A stretch of DNA of 64,000 nt from Saprospiraceae bacterium (GCA_016714025.1 JADJOB010000002.1:2202001-2266000), one strand, 5' to 3'; shown: positions 1 through 9,076, counted from the first letter of the stretch. Notes: a model not told the origin generated them from the sequence alone. A program made the numbers and translations.

Positions 1-597
1 CTTGATTTCTGCATTTAAAGGAAAATATAAGTCCACCCGGGATCCAAATTTTATAAAACCAAAATCTTCCCCTTGCTTAGCGGAATCATTAAGTTGAGCA
101 TAAGAAACAATCCTTCGTGCCAATGCACCCGCAATTTGACGCATCAGAATTTGAGTACCAAAGGTCGTTTCAATTACAACCGTATTGCGTTCATTTTCTG
201 TAGAAGATTTTGGATGCCAGGCTACCAGATATTTTCCCGGATGATATTTCGTATAAACAACTTTTCCACTTACCGGATAGCGATTGCAATGCACATTGAG
301 CGGGTTCATAAAAATACTCACCATTTTACGGGAGTCGTTAAAATATTCAGACTCAAAAACTTCTTCAATGACTACAATCTTTCCATCAGCAGCGGCATAA
401 ACCTTGTGATCATCTGATTGAGGAATTGTCCGAATTGGATTTCTGAAAAAATTGAGAATTAATAAGAATGGAATGCCCAATAGAATGATGAGAATCCAAT
501 TATAGGTCGGAATGATGTTTTGGAATAAAATGATTAACAGGATATAAACCAACAAGGATCCAATAACCCAGGCTCTTCCTTCTTTATGTATGTACAT
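1..597 (-). CDS. psd: Phosphatidylserine decarboxylase, C-terminal end cut off by window edge
   Basis: Translating the minus strand from the ATG at 597 gives 199 codons open to base 1. The protein starts with two membrane segments (about residues 8-50) and continues with the PSD core: a DGK-type segment (YAAADGKIV), MNPLNVHCNRYPVSG with the conserved PLNVH-like element, and FGSRVDLYFP. In this family the GS of such a motif is where the proenzyme cleaves itself to form the pyruvoyl group. It would make phosphatidylethanolamine from phosphatidylserine at the inner membrane. The short length fits the compact PSD-A class. It lies 11 bases downstream of cdsA on the same strand, so the two phospholipid genes probably share a transcript. 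The extreme C-terminus is outside the window. Confidence 0.9.
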   Translation of the reverse strand, partial: MYIHKEGRAWVIGSLLVYILLIILFQNIIPTYNWILIILLGIPFLLILNFFRNPIRTIPQSDDHKVYAAADGKIVVIEEVFESEYFNDSRKMVSIFMNPLNVHCNRYPVSGKVVYTKYHPGKYLVAWHPKSSTENERNTVVIETTFGTQILMRQIAGALARRIVSYAQLNDSAKQGEDFGFIKFGSRVDLYFPLNAEIK

Positions 598-608
598 ATT
601 ATTATAAT

Positions 609-1420
609 TTAAATTGAGAGTACAAAAATACCTACAGGAATGATATAGAAAAAACTATCGAATCGATCCAGAAAGCCACCGTGACCTGGCAATAAATTTC
701 CACTGTCTTTAATGCCTGCAAGGCGTTTCATTCTGGATTCATACAAATCACCGGTAATGCCAGCAATGCATACAGCCACGCCCAGGACAATAATTTTTTC
801 AATAGGATAAGGCTGCTGAAACATATAGGTATTTAGTAAGTATGCAGCCAGGATTCCAAAAGCAATGCCACCAATAGCGCCTTCTATTGTTTTTTAGGAG
901 ATATGGACGGTGCAAGCGGTGTTCTTCCTATTAATCTTCCGGTAAAATAAGCAAAACTGTCATTACACCAATTGATGATGATCAATCCTAGAATAAGCCA
1001 GCGGTTTGTTTCAAAATCCTGATGTAAAAAGTAAATTCCAACAATCATTGGAAAATAAATATAAAAAATGCCGCAATACCAGCTCTGTGTAAACTTCCAA
1101 TTTTTATTAAGATATAATGGAATTCCAAATAAAGCCAATATTAAAATTACGCTTGAATTGAAATAGGGGAGCCATTCGTTCAGCTTATTTGCAAAATTTA
1201 GCTGTTCGACAAAAATCAATAAGCAAAGACATACAAGAAAAAATACAGTGTAAATGGTCTTGGTCAATTTTGATTCATTGATTAAAAAATTCTTTTGCCA
1301 TTCTTGGTGTGAAAAAGCACAAATGATTACAAACAACATCAAACAAGTAAAAAAGCTGTATAACATGCCGGATATCATAAACAAGCCTAAAACCAGACCG
1401 GTAAGGATTCGTGTTTTCAT
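609..1420 (-). CDS. cdsA: Phosphatidate cytidylyltransferase, interrupted by a one-base frameshift
   Basis: Makes CDP-diacylglycerol from phosphatidate and CTP, the precursor of phosphatidylserine for the Psd next door. The reading frame from ATG 1420 gives a multi-membrane-span protein up to ISPKK, then hits TAG near 881-883. The -1 frame continues with TIEGAIGGIAFG and later SRMKRLAGIKDSG and LPGHGGFLDRFDS, the CdsA family signature. The join falls on a run of six T on the plus strand (890-895; AAAAAA in the gene). One extra A restores an intact protein of 270 residues, the usual CdsA length. The start overlaps the stop of the upstream CPBP gene by four bases. The break is probably a sequencing or assembly indel, but a real mutation cannot be excluded. 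Confidence 0.87.
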
Positions 1421-2283
1421 TGTTCCGTAGTCGATTTTTTAAATAAAAACCAGGCATTCAATATGCAAAGGATCGTGGCAACTAACACGAGACTTGCTTG
1501 TGGTTTTTCCATTTCACCGCTCAGTTGTTTTTGAATTTCCTCTTGATTAAAATAAGCCAGTATAACCTGACTGCCATTATTAATAAGATGCAACACGATG
1601 GGATACCAAAGACTTTTCCCAATCAAGTATACAAAACCTAAACTAAAGCCTAAGATAAATCTGGGTATAAACCCTTCAAATTGCATATGAATTCCAGAAA
1701 AGAGTGCTGCACTTAGTATCAAGCCGATCCAGGGATTTTTAAGCCATCGAATCAAATAATTTTGGATGATGCCTCTAAACACCCATTCCTCTGCAATTGC
1801 AGGAATAACTGCAATGACAGTGAAAGCCATGATTAAATCTGAAAACGAATGGAAGGTTAATAATTTTTCGATAAATTGCTTGACCCGGTCTTCGTTTTGA
1901 ATCATCCATTCAGGTAAGGGAATTAATTGATTGTAGTATGCAGAAAATCCAACCAGGGGAATGCTCAAAAGAAAAAAACTTAAACAAAAGACAAATCGAT
2001 TCAAGTTAAATTTCTTGGTTTGTAAAGCAGCAGCAAGTTCGGTATCCATTTTCATGTAAATCCAGGCAGGCAGGATCATGGAAAAAACCTGACTGCATAA
2101 TTGCATAATCAGTAATTCTGGTGCGCTTAATGTTTCAAAAAGACCGGGACCGTCTTGCAGGATTGAACTTAAATCTATGCCTTTAAGCCAAAAGCCCAAA
2201 AACATCAAAGCATAACTTAACAACAGGCCGCAAAGCACGAGGAGTACAAAATAAAATAAAAAGATCAGCTTACTTTTGGACAT
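1417..2283 (-). CDS. CPBP-family intramembrane metalloprotease
   Basis: A 288-residue multi-span membrane protein with the CPBP (CAAX protease / bacteriocin-processing, Abi) motifs: EEWVFRG (E165, E166, R170), HMQF around H199, and HLINNGS (H232, N236). In this family these residues form the glutamate/histidine active site of intramembrane proteases. The substrate is unknown; such genes are often housekeeping membrane proteins in Bacteroidota. It heads a CPBP-cdsA-psd transcript, with a four-base ATGA overlap onto cdsA. Its start codon lies only 11 bases from the divergent pdxJ start. Confidence 0.85.
   Translation of the reverse strand: MSKSKLIFLFYFVLLVLCGLLLSYALMFLGFWLKGIDLSSILQDGPGLFETLSAPELLIMQLCSQVFSMILPAWIYMKMDTELAAALQTKKFNLNRFVFCLSFFLLSIPLVGFSAYYNQLIPLPEWMIQNEDRVKQFIEKLLTFHSFSDLIMAFTVIAVIPAIAEEWVFRGIIQNYLIRWLKNPWIGLILSAALFSGIHMQFEGFIPRFILGFSLGFVYLIGKSLWYPIVLHLINNGSQVILAYFNQEEIQKQLSGEMEKPQASLVLVATILCILNAWFLFKKSTTEQ
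2271..2278 (+). promoter_or_regulatory. Candidate -7 element for pdxJ
   Basis: TACTTTTG matches the Bacteroidota -7 consensus TAnnTTTG and ends 16 bases before the pdxJ ATG. It lies inside the first codons of the divergent CPBP gene. I see no convincing -33 TTTG at the usual distance, so this is tentative. Confidence 0.35.
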
Positions 2284-2294
2284 TTATCAAAATC

Positions 2295-3011
2295 ATGGTG
2301 ACCAGATTAAGTGTAAATATCAATAAAATTGCTTTAATCCGAAATTCCCGTAAAGGCAATTACCCCGATTTGATCAAGTTCGCTCTGGATTGTGAACGAT
2401 TTGGGGCTGATGGGATCACAGTTCATCCACGACCAGACCAGCGGCACATTCGGTTTTCTGATATAGGCGAATTAAAAAAAGTGCTAAAAACTGAATTAAA
2501 TATCGAGGGATTTCCTTCTCCTCATTTTATTGATTTAGTCTGCACCCACAAACCAACTCAGGTTACATTAGTTCCTGATTCCCCGGAAGTCTTGACTTCC
2601 GATCAAGGTTGGAATATTGAAAAAAACCGCAAACTCCTGAAAGATTGCATTGATCGGTTTAAACGGGAAGGAATTCGGGTATCTCTTTTTTTGGATCCTG
2701 ATGTTGAAATGGTGCAACGAGCCCGGGATGTAGGCTCAGATTGTATTGAATTGTACACAGGACCGTATTCCTGGAATTATACGAAAAATCGATTCGAGCA
2801 TATAAAACTGCATGAAGCAGCAGCATTAAAAGGGATCGAACTTGGCATGAGAATTCATGCTGGCCACGATCTGAATTTACAGAATTTGGCCTTCTATAAA
2901 TTGCAAATACCCCGGCTGGATGAAGTTTCTATAGGGCATGCCCTCATTACAGATGCAATTTATTTTGGTTTGGAAAACGTCTTACTCATGTATAAGAATT
3001 GTATTAAGTAA
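2295..3011 (+). CDS. pdxJ: Pyridoxine 5'-phosphate synthase
   Basis: Catalyses the last ring-closing step of DXP-dependent vitamin B6 synthesis, condensing 1-deoxyxylulose 5-phosphate with 3-amino-2-oxopropyl phosphate. The protein has 238 residues, the usual size, and forms a TIM barrel. Visible family motifs are VNINKIALIRNSR at the N-terminus, VHPRPDQRHI (H44, R46, R50), LNIEG (E71, the E. coli Glu72 equivalent) and MRIHAGHDLN near the C-terminus. The ATG at 2295 was chosen over the GTG that follows directly. It stands alone, divergent from the CPBP gene. Confidence 0.95.
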   Translation: MVTRLSVNINKIALIRNSRKGNYPDLIKFALDCERFGADGITVHPRPDQRHIRFSDIGELKKVLKTELNIEGFPSPHFIDLVCTHKPTQVTLVPDSPEVLTSDQGWNIEKNRKLLKDCIDRFKREGIRVSLFLDPDVEMVQRARDVGSDCIELYTGPYSWNYTKNRFEHIKLHEAAALKGIELGMRIHAGHDLNLQNLAFYKLQIPRLDEVSIGHALITDAIYFGLENVLLMYKNCIK

Positions 3012-3094
3012 TTTATATTTAGAATAATATAAATATTTATTATTGTAATATGTAAATTTCTAAGAATAACCTTAAGAAATTAAGTGTTAAAATT

Positions 3095-3123
3095 TTTGGA
3101 ATTTGTAAACAACACTATCTTTG
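3095..3123 (+). promoter_or_regulatory. Bacteroidota-type promoter of the SusC/SusD locus
   Basis: TTTG at 3095-3098, a 17-base spacer, then TATCTTTG at 3116-3123, which matches TAnnTTTG exactly. A transcript starting near 3130 would have a leader of about 35 bases before the susC-like ATG. A second TTTG at 3102-3105 is too close to be the -33 partner. Confidence 0.6.
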
Positions 3124-3164
3124 GGGGTTAACAAAATATTAAGCAAACTAAATCTAACCAGATT

Positions 3165-6100
3165 ATGAAGAAAGTTTTATTTGTTTTTCTGTCGCTTTTT
3201 TGCATTCTGGCTTCAGCGCAAGCACAGCGAATGGTAAAAGGTACAGTTACCGACAAGAAAGGTGATCCGGTTATTGGTGCAAACATCGTAGCCAAAGGCA
3301 CCAATGTTGGAACCGTCACCGATATCAATGGCAGTTACAGTTTAAATGTTCCAGCCGGGGTTTCAACCCTTGTAGTAAGTTATACGGGTTACAACACCCA
3401 GGAACTTACATTAGGCGTAAGCAATTTGCTAGACGTTTCTATGGACGAAGGTGTGTTATTAACGGAAACCGTTATTACCGCATTGGGAGTTAAAAGAAAT
3501 AAAAGCGATGTGGTTTATGCCAATCAATCTGTTAGTTCAGAGGATTTGAATTCATCTGCAAGTCGAAGCGTATTAAATGCACTTCAAGGAAAAGTTGCAG
3601 GGGTTAAAATTGGCCAGGCTTCTGGAGCAGTTGGTGCTTCTACCCGGGTGGTTTTGAGAGGAGAAACTTCTTTGACCCAAGGGAATAATGCATTAATTGT
3701 TGTTGACGGAGTGCCTGTAAACAACAGCGCCACTTCTGGTGGAGGCGGTACCGGTAAAGATGGTGACCGTGATAATTATGTTGACTTTGGAAACAGAGGA
3801 AACGACATCAATCCAGATGACATTGAAAATGTTACTGTATTAAAAGGTCCTGCTGCGACCACATTGTATGGTTCAAGAGGTGGATCCGGTGTAATTTTAA
3901 TTACAACAAAAGCTGGAAGAAAATCTGAAAAACCAAATATTTCTTTCAATTCATCATATAGCGCAGAACACGTATTGTTGCTTTATAAATATCAGGAGCA
4001 ATATGGTTCCGGATATGAGTCTTGCAATGGTTGTGGTGGTGGAATTAATATTTTTATGGGGGAAAACTTTGCATGGGGTTCTAAATTTGACGGCCGTCTG
4101 ATTCCATGGACAGCAGCTCCTTTTGATGAAAACCACGAATTGATTCCATTGTCTAATGGTAAAATCGAGCAATTGGTTAGGCCATACAGTGCTGTAAAAG
4201 ATAACGTTAAAAACTTTTTTGAAATCGGTCAAACCATCCGCAATAATTTTTCAATCAGCGGTGGTAGCGATAAATTTACTTATCTGTTATCTTATACCAA
4301 TTTTAGCAATAAAGGAATTGTTTTAAATACAGAATTAAATAAACACAACATTCAATTGAATGTAGGAGCACAATTCTCTGATAAATGGAGGTCTGATTTT
4401 AAAATGAATTATTCCAAAATTAATCAAAGAGGTGCTACAGAAGGAGGATACCCATTTGGTTATTCTGCGGGTACTCCAGCAATGGCATTTGTTACGCAGA
4501 CGCCATCCAACATTCCTTTTAATGAATTAAGGGATTACAACAGTCCGTACCATGATTTCAAAGGTTTTTATGGACAATATTCTATCAATCCATATTACAT
4601 CCTTGACAACCAGGATCTGCGCAACTCAGTAGACAATGTGATATCCAGTGCTTCCTTAACTTATAAACCAGCACCAAAATGGAGCTTTACAGGTCGTATC
4701 AGCACCAACTTTATTACCAGTTCGGTGACTGAAAAAGGACCTAAATTTGCTTACCATACTGCCTTTACCTGGGCTGATGGTGAATTAGTAGATGGAGGAA
4801 GAACTCCTGAATCTGTATTCAGTTTGGGTTCATACAAAGAATCTTCAACAAGAATTACCGATCTTATTTATGATGCTTTTGGAAATTATGCAACCGGATT
4901 AGGTAAAGATTTCAAATTAAGCAGCACATTGGGTCTTAATTCTATTGATCAATCTTTCCGTCAGGTTTCTGGCTCAACGGTGGGAGGTCTTGTAATACCT
5001 GGATTTTACGACTTGTCTAACTCAACAGAACAGGCACGTGCAACCAGAAAAACGACTCAATACCGTCTTTATGGTATTTACTTTAATAATTCTTTGAGCT
5101 TCAGAGATTATGCAACTTTTGAATATTCTGCAAGACAAGATTATTCTTCAACCTTACCAGTAGACAATAGAGGATTCTTTTATCAGGCTGTTGGATTTTC
5201 ATTTGTTCCAACTTCAGTGGGTGATTGGAGCTTTGGACCATTCAACTACCTTAAGTTAAGAGGTGGAATCGGAAGCGCTGGAAAAGATGCTCCTTTATAT
5301 CGCTTAAATACTTATTACAATTTAAATCCTTTATTATTGGATTTAGGGGATGATTTCCAGGTTCGCTTTCCTTTTAATGAACAAACTGGTGCCCAAAAAG
5401 GACAAAGTATTGGAAATCCAAGTTTAAAGCCTGAGCTATCAATTACATCAGAGGTTGGTGCGGATATTGGACTATTTAAAGATCGTGTTGAATTAAACGC
5501 AACGATTTATAAAATCAATTCAAAAAATCAAATTGTTGACGTAAATATTCCATGGTCTTCAGGTTTTGCTTTTGTTCCAGCTAACATTGGAAAAATGGAA
5601 AACAAAGGAATTGAAATTGGGGCAACAATTACTCCGGTTCATACCAGAAATTTTAGTTGGAAAATCAACGGTTCCTGGTCAAAAAATAAAAACAAAGTAA
5701 TTGAAATTAATGATCCAAATATTGATGGGGAGGAATTAACTATTTACACTGGATTGGTGCATTTCACAGGCCATGGTTCATTAAACCTGGTTGCTGTTGA
5801 AGGACAACCATTCGGTACTTTTAAAGGCACCGGATTTACTTATGATGACCAAGGACGTATCGTTGTAAATGCCAGTGGAAATCCACAAAAAAGTGCTGAG
5901 TTAGAATACTTAGGTAACTATCAACCTAATTTCCTTTATACAATCGGTACAGAATTTAAATTCTGGAATTTTACTTTAAATGCATTGCTTGATGGTAAAG
6001 ACGGTGGTTTGTTTTATTCTGGTACTAAATTAAGTACTGAGTTTAACGGAACTGCCAGTACGACTTTGATCAACGATCGCAAAGCATTTGTTGTTGACAA

Positions 6101-6440
6101 TAGTGTAACTTTAAATGGTGATGTAAATACCAAAGAAACCAATGCATATTCTTATTTCAGAGGTTTGCCGGCAAGTGCCTATTTGTTGGATGCATCTTAT
6201 TTGAAATTCAGAGAATTAAGTTTGTTCTATAATTTCCCATCATTTAAAGGTAAGAATGGATTCAGTTCACTTTCAATCGGTGTATTTGCTAAGAACCTGA
6301 AATTCTGGGTTGCTAAAGAAAATACGTTTGCCGATCCTGAAGTAGGTGGAGTAGGTGGAGCTTCTGATGCAGTAGGCATTGAAACAACAACAACGCCAAC
6401 ATCCAGAAGTATTGGAGCTGAATTAAGAGTAAGATTCTAA
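3165..6440 (+). CDS. SusC/RagA-family TonB-linked outer membrane protein
   Basis: A 1091-residue TonB-dependent transporter of the SusC class. It has a signal peptide (MKKVLFVFLSLFCILASAQA), then a carboxypeptidase-regulatory-like beta-sandwich (VKGTVTDKKGDPVIGANIVAKG, about 22-100), a plug domain (ALQGKVAGVKIGQ to LYGSRGGSGVILITTKAG, about 125-250) and a 22-strand-type barrel ending in ELRVRF with a C-terminal aromatic residue. It should form a lidded importer with the SusD-like lipoprotein encoded next. No glycoside hydrolase, peptidase or regulator adjoins it, so the substrate is unknown. A CNGCGGG cysteine/glycine cluster lies near residue 285, early in the barrel. Confidence 0.93.
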   Translation: MKKVLFVFLSLFCILASAQAQRMVKGTVTDKKGDPVIGANIVAKGTNVGTVTDINGSYSLNVPAGVSTLVVSYTGYNTQELTLGVSNLLDVSMDEGVLLTETVITALGVKRNKSDVVYANQSVSSEDLNSSASRSVLNALQGKVAGVKIGQASGAVGASTRVVLRGETSLTQGNNALIVVDGVPVNNSATSGGGGTGKDGDRDNYVDFGNRGNDINPDDIENVTVLKGPAATTLYGSRGGSGVILITTKAGRKSEKPNISFNSSYSAEHVLLLYKYQEQYGSGYESCNGCGGGINIFMGENFAWGSKFDGRLIPWTAAPFDENHELIPLSNGKIEQLVRPYSAVKDNVKNFFEIGQTIRNNFSISGGSDKFTYLLSYTNFSNKGIVLNTELNKHNIQLNVGAQFSDKWRSDFKMNYSKINQRGATEGGYPFGYSAGTPAMAFVTQTPSNIPFNELRDYNSPYHDFKGFYGQYSINPYYILDNQDLRNSVDNVISSASLTYKPAPKWSFTGRISTNFITSSVTEKGPKFAYHTAFTWADGELVDGGRTPESVFSLGSYKESSTRITDLIYDAFGNYATGLGKDFKLSSTLGLNSIDQSFRQVSGSTVGGLVIPGFYDLSNSTEQARATRKTTQYRLYGIYFNNSLSFRDYATFEYSARQDYSSTLPVDNRGFFYQAVGFSFVPTSVGDWSFGPFNYLKLRGGIGSAGKDAPLYRLNTYYNLNPLLLDLGDDFQVRFPFNEQTGAQKGQSIGNPSLKPELSITSEVGADIGLFKDRVELNATIYKINSKNQIVDVNIPWSSGFAFVPANIGKMENKGIEIGATITPVHTRNFSWKINGSWSKNKNKVIEINDPNIDGEELTIYTGLVHFTGHGSLNLVAVEGQPFGTFKGTGFTYDDQGRIVVNASGNPQKSAELEYLGNYQPNFLYTIGTEFKFWNFTLNALLDGKDGGLFYSGTKLSTEFNGTASTTLINDRKAFVVDNSVTLNGDVNTKETNAYSYFRGLPASAYLLDASYLKFRELSLFYNFPSFKGKNGFSSLSIGVFAKNLKFWVAKENTFADPEVGGVGGASDAVGIETTTTPTSRSIGAELRVRF

Positions 6441-6464
6441 TTAATTAGATTAAAATTTATAACT

Positions 6465-7930
6465 ATGAATTTATTTAAAAACAAACATATACTTGCGACT
6501 ATATTTTTCTGAGTATATTTATTTCATCTTGTGATAATTATCTGGATGTAAACATTGATCCAAATCAATCTGCCACATCTGATATTAATCTACAATTAAG
6601 TTCCGGCCAATTGTATACTGCCATTGGGTTTGGTGAACGCTTATTTCCTATCTTAGGAATTTGGTGTCAATACCATACCGGTGGACCTGGTGTATCTTTA
6701 GGAGATCCGGATCAACACATACTTTCTTCTTCAGAAGGAAATCAAATTTTCCGTTCTGTTTATCGGGCAGCAAATAATTTTAATTACATCATTAAAAATG
6801 CCCCTGAAGAAAAATTTTATGTTGCTATTGCTAAAATCATGAAGGTGTATGGCATCCAGACCTGTGTAGATTTATTTGGTGATATCCCTTATACAGAAGC
6901 ATTAAAAGGAGATATTTCAGATGGTTCTATTTTACATCCTAAATATGATAATGGAAAAGATGTAATTTATCCAGCTTTAGCAGCGGAATTAATTGAAGCA
7001 GCTAAAATTTTACACGACGGGGGTTCTTTCAGAAAACCTGGTAGCGATGATTTAGTATATGGTGGTGATTTAGCAAAATGGGAGCAATTTGCAAATTCCT
7101 TGTTGTTAAAATTGTACATAAGACAAGGTGCTACTCAAAAAGTAAAAGATTTGGTAGCTGCTGATCCACCATTTATCAGTACCAATGAAGATGCAGCAAA
7201 AGTTGCTTTTCCAGGTGGTTCAACAGGTAGCAATCCATTTTGGACTGCAGCCAGAAGTACGGCACTGGGTAATTTTTATGTTGCAACAACCACTACTTTG
7301 GAGTATTTAGAAAGCACCAACGATCCTAGAATTGATTATTTCTATGATCGCAATGATGGAGGAGATCATAAAGGGATCAATCCTGGAGATGTTGAAAATG
7401 CGCCAACCAGTTCTGCTACTTTATCTAAACCAGCAGGAGCCTTGAAAAAAGATGGCGGATTAATTTTTAATCCAACTGCACCCGTTATTTTTATGACAGC
7501 GTGGGAAAGCAATTTGTTATTGGCTGAAGCTGCTGTAATGGGAGCTGCAGGAGATGCAAAAGCTTCTTATGAAGCGGCAGTAAAAGAAAATTTTGCTTAC
7601 CTAGGCGTTACAGCAGGAGCGGATGCAACCTATCTGGCAGGTAAAGGTGCTTTTGATGCAGCAGCTCCTTTAAAATCAATCGGTTACCAGAAATGGGTTT
7701 GTATGAATGGATTACAACCAATTGAATCCTGGATAGAAACCAGAAGAGTAGATAATGCAGGAAATCCAATTTTCACAAGTCCTGGAGGTATTTTCAAAAG
7801 TCCAACTAAAAATGCGTTGGGAGTTGGAATCTATCCGAGCATTATGCCTTATCCGGAAAGCGAAGAAAGCTTAAATCAAAGCTTTCCAGGTCAGCATCTT
7901 CTTACAGCTAAAGTATTTTGGGATAACTAA
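6465..7930 (+). CDS. SusD/RagB-like nutrient-binding lipoprotein (SusD_like_2 type), frameshifted near its N-terminus
   Basis: The natural start is ATG 6465, 24 bases after susC. The frame gives MNLFKNKHILATIFF and then TGA at 6510. In the next frame it continues LSIFISSCDNYLDVNIDPNQS: a lipobox cysteine followed by the CDxYLDVNxDPN segment typical of the SusD_like_2 family. One T missing from the T-run at 6504-6508 explains the break; restoring it gives 488 residues with a complete lipoprotein signal. The remainder is helix-rich with TPR-like segments (YGIQTCVDLFGDIPYTEAL, NLLLAEAAVMGAAGDA). It should sit as the lid on the SusC barrel and capture substrate. An alternative start downstream (TTG 6611) would lose the lipid anchor. 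Confidence 0.85.
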
Positions 7931-7949
7931 TTAAAACATACATCCAATT

Positions 7950-8768
7950 ATGAAAAATATATTTTTTTATTTCACGATCGTTTTATTCTTTGCATTGATT
8001 GGAAATTCGTGCAAAGATGAATCGATAGATTCTGTGGCAAAACCCATTGTATTGCCATTTATAGCAGAAAAATTAATGGCAGATTCATATGTTTATGGAC
8101 AAGGCCAGGCAACTTTAGAAGCTGATCTCCCTGAGGTAGTTGCTATAGCAGTAGATACAGTATATGGAATGGAAGGTGGTCATGGAGGAAAAACAGGTTT
8201 TGATACAGTTGAGATTTTAAAATCTCAAAGCACTGGGATTCCGGATTTGACAGAAATTGGTGGATACGGAATTACATTTCAGAAGTTTAACAAAGGAGGT
8301 TATAAGGTATCTACAGGTGCAAATATTGTAATTGCAGGACCAATAGCTAATCCAGGACCAACCAGCCTTGAAGGAAATTACAAGCGTACGGCAAATGGCT
8401 TTATTCAAGAAATTAAAAAGGTATTTGACGGCGTTTATATAATAGGGAATCCTGGTGGGGCAGCTTCTGTGGCTTACTTGCCTTACTTATTGTATAATTA
8501 CAAAAACACCACAGGCGGTGATTCACTTGCATTTCCAGTACAAACGGATTTATGTGGTGGAGGACTTCGGTTGGTTGCACCTACAGCTCCGGTTGCTTTA
8601 ACAGCAGGAGAATACGATGCATTTCCACCAATAATTTCCAATACGGCTCCACTTACTTTACAATGGAAGGTATTTGAATTTCCATCTGCAAATAATTCAG
8701 CAGTTCACCCAGATGCAGCTTTATGCAATTGGGGCCATACGGCTGTCAGAACTTTTGAAAAGCAATAA
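7950..8768 (+). CDS. Surface lipoprotein of unknown function in the SusC/SusD locus
   Basis: A 272-residue protein with a lipoprotein signal (MKNIFFYFTIVLFFALIGNSC, cysteine at residue 21). It starts 19 bases after the susD-like gene, so it is almost certainly cotranscribed and a third component of the uptake system. The C-terminal part (GNYKRTANGFIQEIKKVFDGVYIIGNPGG and TLQWKVFEF) resembles the beta-rich ends of other small Bacteroidota outer-membrane lipoproteins, but I cannot name the family with confidence. No enzyme motif is visible. It could be a SusE/F-like auxiliary binding protein; this is inference from position. Confidence 0.72.
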   Translation: MKNIFFYFTIVLFFALIGNSCKDESIDSVAKPIVLPFIAEKLMADSYVYGQGQATLEADLPEVVAIAVDTVYGMEGGHGGKTGFDTVEILKSQSTGIPDLTEIGGYGITFQKFNKGGYKVSTGANIVIAGPIANPGPTSLEGNYKRTANGFIQEIKKVFDGVYIIGNPGGAASVAYLPYLLYNYKNTTGGDSLAFPVQTDLCGGGLRLVAPTAPVALTAGEYDAFPPIISNTAPLTLQWKVFEFPSANNSAVHPDAALCNWGHTAVRTFEKQ

Positions 8769-8790
8769 GATTTTTAGTTTTTAAACTATA

Positions 8791-8827
8791 AAAAATAGTG
8801 GGATTCTTAAATCCCACTATTTTTTTT
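8791..8827 (+). terminator. Intrinsic terminator after the SusC/SusD locus
   Basis: A perfect 14-base-pair stem (8791-8804 with 8811-8824) with a six-base loop TCTTAA is followed by a run of T ending at 8827. The A-rich 5' arm could allow termination from the other strand too. The last T bases form part of the -33 TTTG of the rpsU promoter. Confidence 0.85.
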
Positions 8828-8855
8828 GGTAATAGTTAAATACAACATATCTTTG
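8825..8855 (+). promoter_or_regulatory. Promoter of rpsU
   Basis: TTTG at 8825-8828, 19 bases, then TATCTTTG at 8848-8855. Both elements and the spacing fit the Bacteroidota consensus. The -33 element shares bases with the upstream terminator's T-run. The predicted leader before the rpsU ATG is about 22 bases. Confidence 0.7.
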
Positions 8856-8884
8856 CATTCCAATTTTGAATAAATAAACAAATT

Positions 8885-9076
8885 ATGTTGATAATTGACG
8901 TCAAAGACGTAGAATCCATTGACCGGGCTCTTAAGAAGTACAAAAAGAAGTTTGAACAATCACAAACTTTAAGACAATTAAGAAGCCGTAAACATTTTAC
9001 CAAACCTTCAGTGGAAAGACGTTCTGAAATTCTCAAAGCGATGTATCGCCAGGATTACATTTCAAAGAACGTATAA
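8885..9076 (+). CDS. rpsU: 30S ribosomal protein S21
   Basis: A 63-residue basic protein with the bS21 pattern: short N-terminal strand (MLIIDVKD), then helices with ESIDRALKKYKKKFEQS and a basic C-terminus (RQLRSRKHFTKPSVERRSEI). In the small subunit it sits near the anti-Shine-Dalgarno end of 16S rRNA. It opens the rpsU-xer-hpf cluster, followed by the tRNA-tuf block. In some Bacteroidota bS21 is implicated in hiding the anti-SD sequence (family knowledge, not visible here). Confidence 0.93.
   Translation: MLIIDVKDVESIDRALKKYKKKFEQSQTLRQLRSRKHFTKPSVERRSEILKAMYRQDYISKNV

Noticed and set aside
6510..6512. In-frame TGA of the susD-like gene as selenocysteine or recoded codon
   Set aside because: The frame after TGA is not the SusD frame; a one-base homopolymer indel explains it, and there is no SECIS-like structure.
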